From NCBI GenBank assembly GCA_964345695.1, contig CAYFSC010000065.1, forward strand, positions 1 to 15,464: a stretch of DNA of 15,464 nucleotides, read 5' to 3'. The notes beneath the pieces are model-generated. The model ran no database searches, was not told the DNA's origin, and worked only from the letters and a program-made list of their open reading frames with translations. Position numbers and translations under genes: made by a program. Source of the DNA: CAYFSC01 sp964345695. Lineage in GTDB: Bacteria; Bacteroidota; Rhodothermia; Rhodothermales; Salinibacteraceae. Every line of letters begins with the position of its first letter. Within the stretch, counting starts at the first letter, position 1. Shown here piece after piece: positions 13,502 through 15,464 of this stretch.

Positions 13502-15464
13502 ATGCCCGACGTCGCTTCGTCCACCCGTCCGGATCTCGACACTGACGCGCTCTACCGGGCGATGCTGCTACCGCGCGTCATCGAGGAGAAAATGCTGACG
13601 CTCATCCGGCAGGGCCGCATTGCCAAGTGGTTCAGCGGATACGGGCAGGAGGCCATCGCGGTGGGGACGACGTGGGCCCTGAAGGAGCCCGACGTCATCC
13701 TGCCGATGCATCGCAACCTGGGGGTCTGGACGACCCGCGGCGTGGCGCTCCGCCCCCTGTTCTGTCAGCTGATGGGCAAGGAAGGCGGGTTCACGAACGG
13801 ACGGGATCGCACGTTCCACTTTGGACTTCCGGAGAAGCGGATCGTCGGCATGATCTCGCACATGGCGGCGATGCTGCCGGTGGCCTGCGGCATCGGGCAG
13901 GCAGCGCAGTACAAAGGCGCCCCGTACGTCGCCTGCGCCTTCTGCGGCGACGGCGGCACGCGCGAAGGAGACTTCCACGAGGCGCTGAACCTGGCTGCGG
14001 TGTGGGACCTTCCCGTGATTTTTGTGGTGGAGAACAACGGCTACGGGCTGTCAACGCCCACCGAAGAGGCCCTCGCCGAGGAGGAGATGGTTCGCATGGG
14101 ACGCGGATACGACCTGTCGTCGATGCAAGTGGACGGCAACGACGTGCTCGCCGTGATCGACGCCGTGCAGAAGGCACGACAGCATGCGCTGGAGCGCGGC
14201 CCGGTGCTGCTCGAGATGAAGACGTTCCGCGTCCGCGGACACGAAGAAGCCTCCGGCACGGCGTACGTACCCGACGAACGGATCGAGCAGTGGAAGGAGC
14301 GCGATCCGGTCGACCGGCTGACCGAACACGTCTTGGACGAAGGCCATCTCAGCCGCGATCAGGTCGACGCGGTCCGGACCGAGCTGGAAGCGAAGGTGAG
14401 CGAGATCGCCGAGTGGGCGTTGGAGCAGCCGGACGTCACGAGCACCCGCGACGCGGAGCGCGCCGACCGGTTTGCTCCGTCGCCCGACCCCTCGCCGTCC
14501 GAGGCATCGCCAGAACGCGAGAAGCGATTCATTGATGCCATCCAGGACGGATTGTGGCAGGCCATGCAGGCCGACGACTCAGTGCTGCTTATGGGGCAGG
14601 ACATTGCGGAGTACGGCGGCGTCTTCAAGGTCACCGAGGGCTTCGTCGAGGCGTTTGGCGAGCAGCGCGTCCGCAACACGCCGATTATCGAAAGCGGAGC
14701 CATCGGCGCAGGAATGGGGCTTGCCATCGAGGGCCTCACGCCTGTCGTGGAGATGCAGTACGCCGACTTTATCGCCTGCGGGTTCAATCAGACCGTCAAC
14801 AATCTGGCGACCACGCACTACCGCTGGGGGCAGCCGGTGAACGTCACGATTCGGGCGCCGTTCGGCGGCGGGATCGGGGCCGGGCCGTTTCACTCCCAGT
14901 CGCGGGAGGCCTGGTTCTGCCACACGCCGGGGCTAAAGGTCGTGGTTCCGTCCACCCCGGCCGACGCCAAGGGCCTGTTGCTGGCAGCCCTTGCCGACCC
15001 GAACCCGGTGCTCTTCTTTGAGCACAAGAAGCTCTACCGCTCGGTGCGGGGCAACGTGCCCGAGTCGGTGTACCGCCTTCCGTTCGGTGAGGCACGCCTC
15101 GCGCGCGAGGGGACGGACGCGACGATCGTGACCTACGGCGTGGGGGTTCACTGGGCCCTGGAAGAGGCCGAGCACCAGGCACGAGAGAACGGGATCGAGC
15201 TGGAGGTTGTCGACCTGCGGACGCTCGTCCCGTGGGACCGCGAGACGATCCGCACCTCGCTGGCAAAGACAAACCGGCTGCTGGTGCTGCACGAAGCTAC
15301 CCGCACGGCGGGATTCGGCGCGGAGCTGGCCGCGGAGCTGGCCGAAGTGGGCTTCACCCTTTTGGACGCTCCCCCCACCCGCGTCGCGGCCGAAGATCTG
15401 CCCGTTCCGTTCGCCAAGCCCCTAGAGGACGAGATTTTCTCGGCCAAGTCGAAGCTGCGCCCGA
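13502..15464 (+). CDS. Fused alpha/beta E1 subunit of a 2-oxoacid (branched-chain type) dehydrogenase, partial
   Basis: ThDP-dependent decarboxylase (E1) of a 2-oxoacid dehydrogenase complex, with both subunits on one chain. The frame from ATG 13502 is open to the window end (654 residues visible); probably only 10-25 C-terminal residues are missing. The alpha half (about 1-300) has WFSGYGQEAIAVG, LPMHRNLGVWTTRG, the ThDP/Mg2+ motif CGDGGTREGDFHEALN (D150) ending in VVENNGYGLSTP (N178, N179), and FRVRGHEEASG. A linker rich in Pro, Ser and Glu (about 310-338) leads to the beta half, with GQDIAEYGGVFKVTEGF, NTPIIESGAIGAGMGLA, FGGGIGAGPFHSQSREAWF and EHKKLYR, then the transketolase C-terminal domain with VVDLRTLVPWD and HEATRTAGFGAEL. 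The alpha half resembles 2-oxoisovalerate more than pyruvate enzymes; exact substrate is inferred. No E2 or E3 gene is visible. Confidence 0.93.
   Translation, partial: MPDVASSTRPDLDTDALYRAMLLPRVIEEKMLTLIRQGRIAKWFSGYGQEAIAVGTTWALKEPDVILPMHRNLGVWTTRGVALRPLFCQLMGKEGGFTNGRDRTFHFGLPEKRIVGMISHMAAMLPVACGIGQAAQYKGAPYVACAFCGDGGTREGDFHEALNLAAVWDLPVIFVVENNGYGLSTPTEEALAEEEMVRMGRGYDLSSMQVDGNDVLAVIDAVQKARQHALERGPVLLEMKTFRVRGHEEASGTAYVPDERIEQWKERDPVDRLTEHVLDEGHLSRDQVDAVRTELEAKVSEIAEWALEQPDVTSTRDAERADRFAPSPDPSPSEASPEREKRFIDAIQDGLWQAMQADDSVLLMGQDIAEYGGVFKVTEGFVEAFGEQRVRNTPIIESGAIGAGMGLAIEGLTPVVEMQYADFIACGFNQTVNNLATTHYRWGQPVNVTIRAPFGGGIGAGPFHSQSREAWFCHTPGLKVVVPSTPADAKGLLLAALADPNPVLFFEHKKLYRSVRGNVPESVYRLPFGEARLAREGTDATIVTYGVGVHWALEEAEHQARENGIELEVVDLRTLVPWDRETIRTSLAKTNRLLVLHEATRTAGFGAELAAELAEVGFTLLDAPPTRVAAEDLPVPFAKPLEDEIFSAKSKLRP

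Noticed and set aside
15320..15343. Perfect 12-base tandem repeat encoding AELA twice
   Set aside because: The length of this region matches normal E1-beta proteins, so it is probably chance codon choice rather than an expansion.
1..15464. CRISPR arrays, tRNA or rRNA genes, insertion sequences, defence or secondary-metabolite systems
   Set aside because: None found on reading; the window is filled by housekeeping genes with short spacers.

Overview
The window is ordinary chromosomal DNA of high GC content, with housekeeping genes on both strands and most genes on the plus strand. The source is probably a halophilic or salt-adapted member of the Bacteroidota/Rhodothermota (Salinibacter-like). 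Three things suggest this: many acidic proteins (the RecA tail and the 108-residue protein at 12433-12759 are good examples), weak or absent Shine-Dalgarno sequences before most starts, and a small lipoprotein carrying the SusC-type motif (GYGSQQK...TG...SVS plus a TonB plug domain) typical of that phylum. The lineage call is an inference; no rRNA gene or other direct marker is present.

Left part (75-8160): a menaquinone locus. menF (chorismate to isochorismate) and menD (to SEPHCHC) come first. Then, after a spacer of lower GC, come two unrelated convergent genes: a plug-domain lipoprotein (plus strand) and a Tat-exported metallo-beta-lactamase-fold hydrolase (minus strand). The men genes resume with menH (SEPHCHC to SHCHC), menA (prenylation of DHNA) and menC (SHCHC to o-succinylbenzoate). 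menE, menB, a DHNA-CoA thioesterase and the final methyltransferase are not in the window, so the pathway must be completed elsewhere.

Middle part (8247-11610): pyrE (pyrimidine synthesis), cinA (two-domain CinA, COG1058 plus NMN-deamidase domain) and recA. The cinA-recA pairing is also found in other phyla.

Right part (11657-15464): a secreted or membrane-linked PAP2 phosphatase directly after recA. It converges on a minus-strand pair made of a small acidic protein of unknown function and a gamma-glutamylcyclotransferase-fold protein. Diverging from that pair is a long gene that runs off the window end. It encodes a fused alpha/beta E1 subunit of a branched-chain-type 2-oxoacid dehydrogenase.

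I found no tRNA, rRNA, CRISPR array, insertion sequence, integrase or defence system. The most unusual items are the orphan SusC-like plug lipoprotein, its placement with the hydrolase inside the men locus, and the single-chain E1 enzyme. Regulatory calls (hairpins, palindromes) were made by eye and are tentative.
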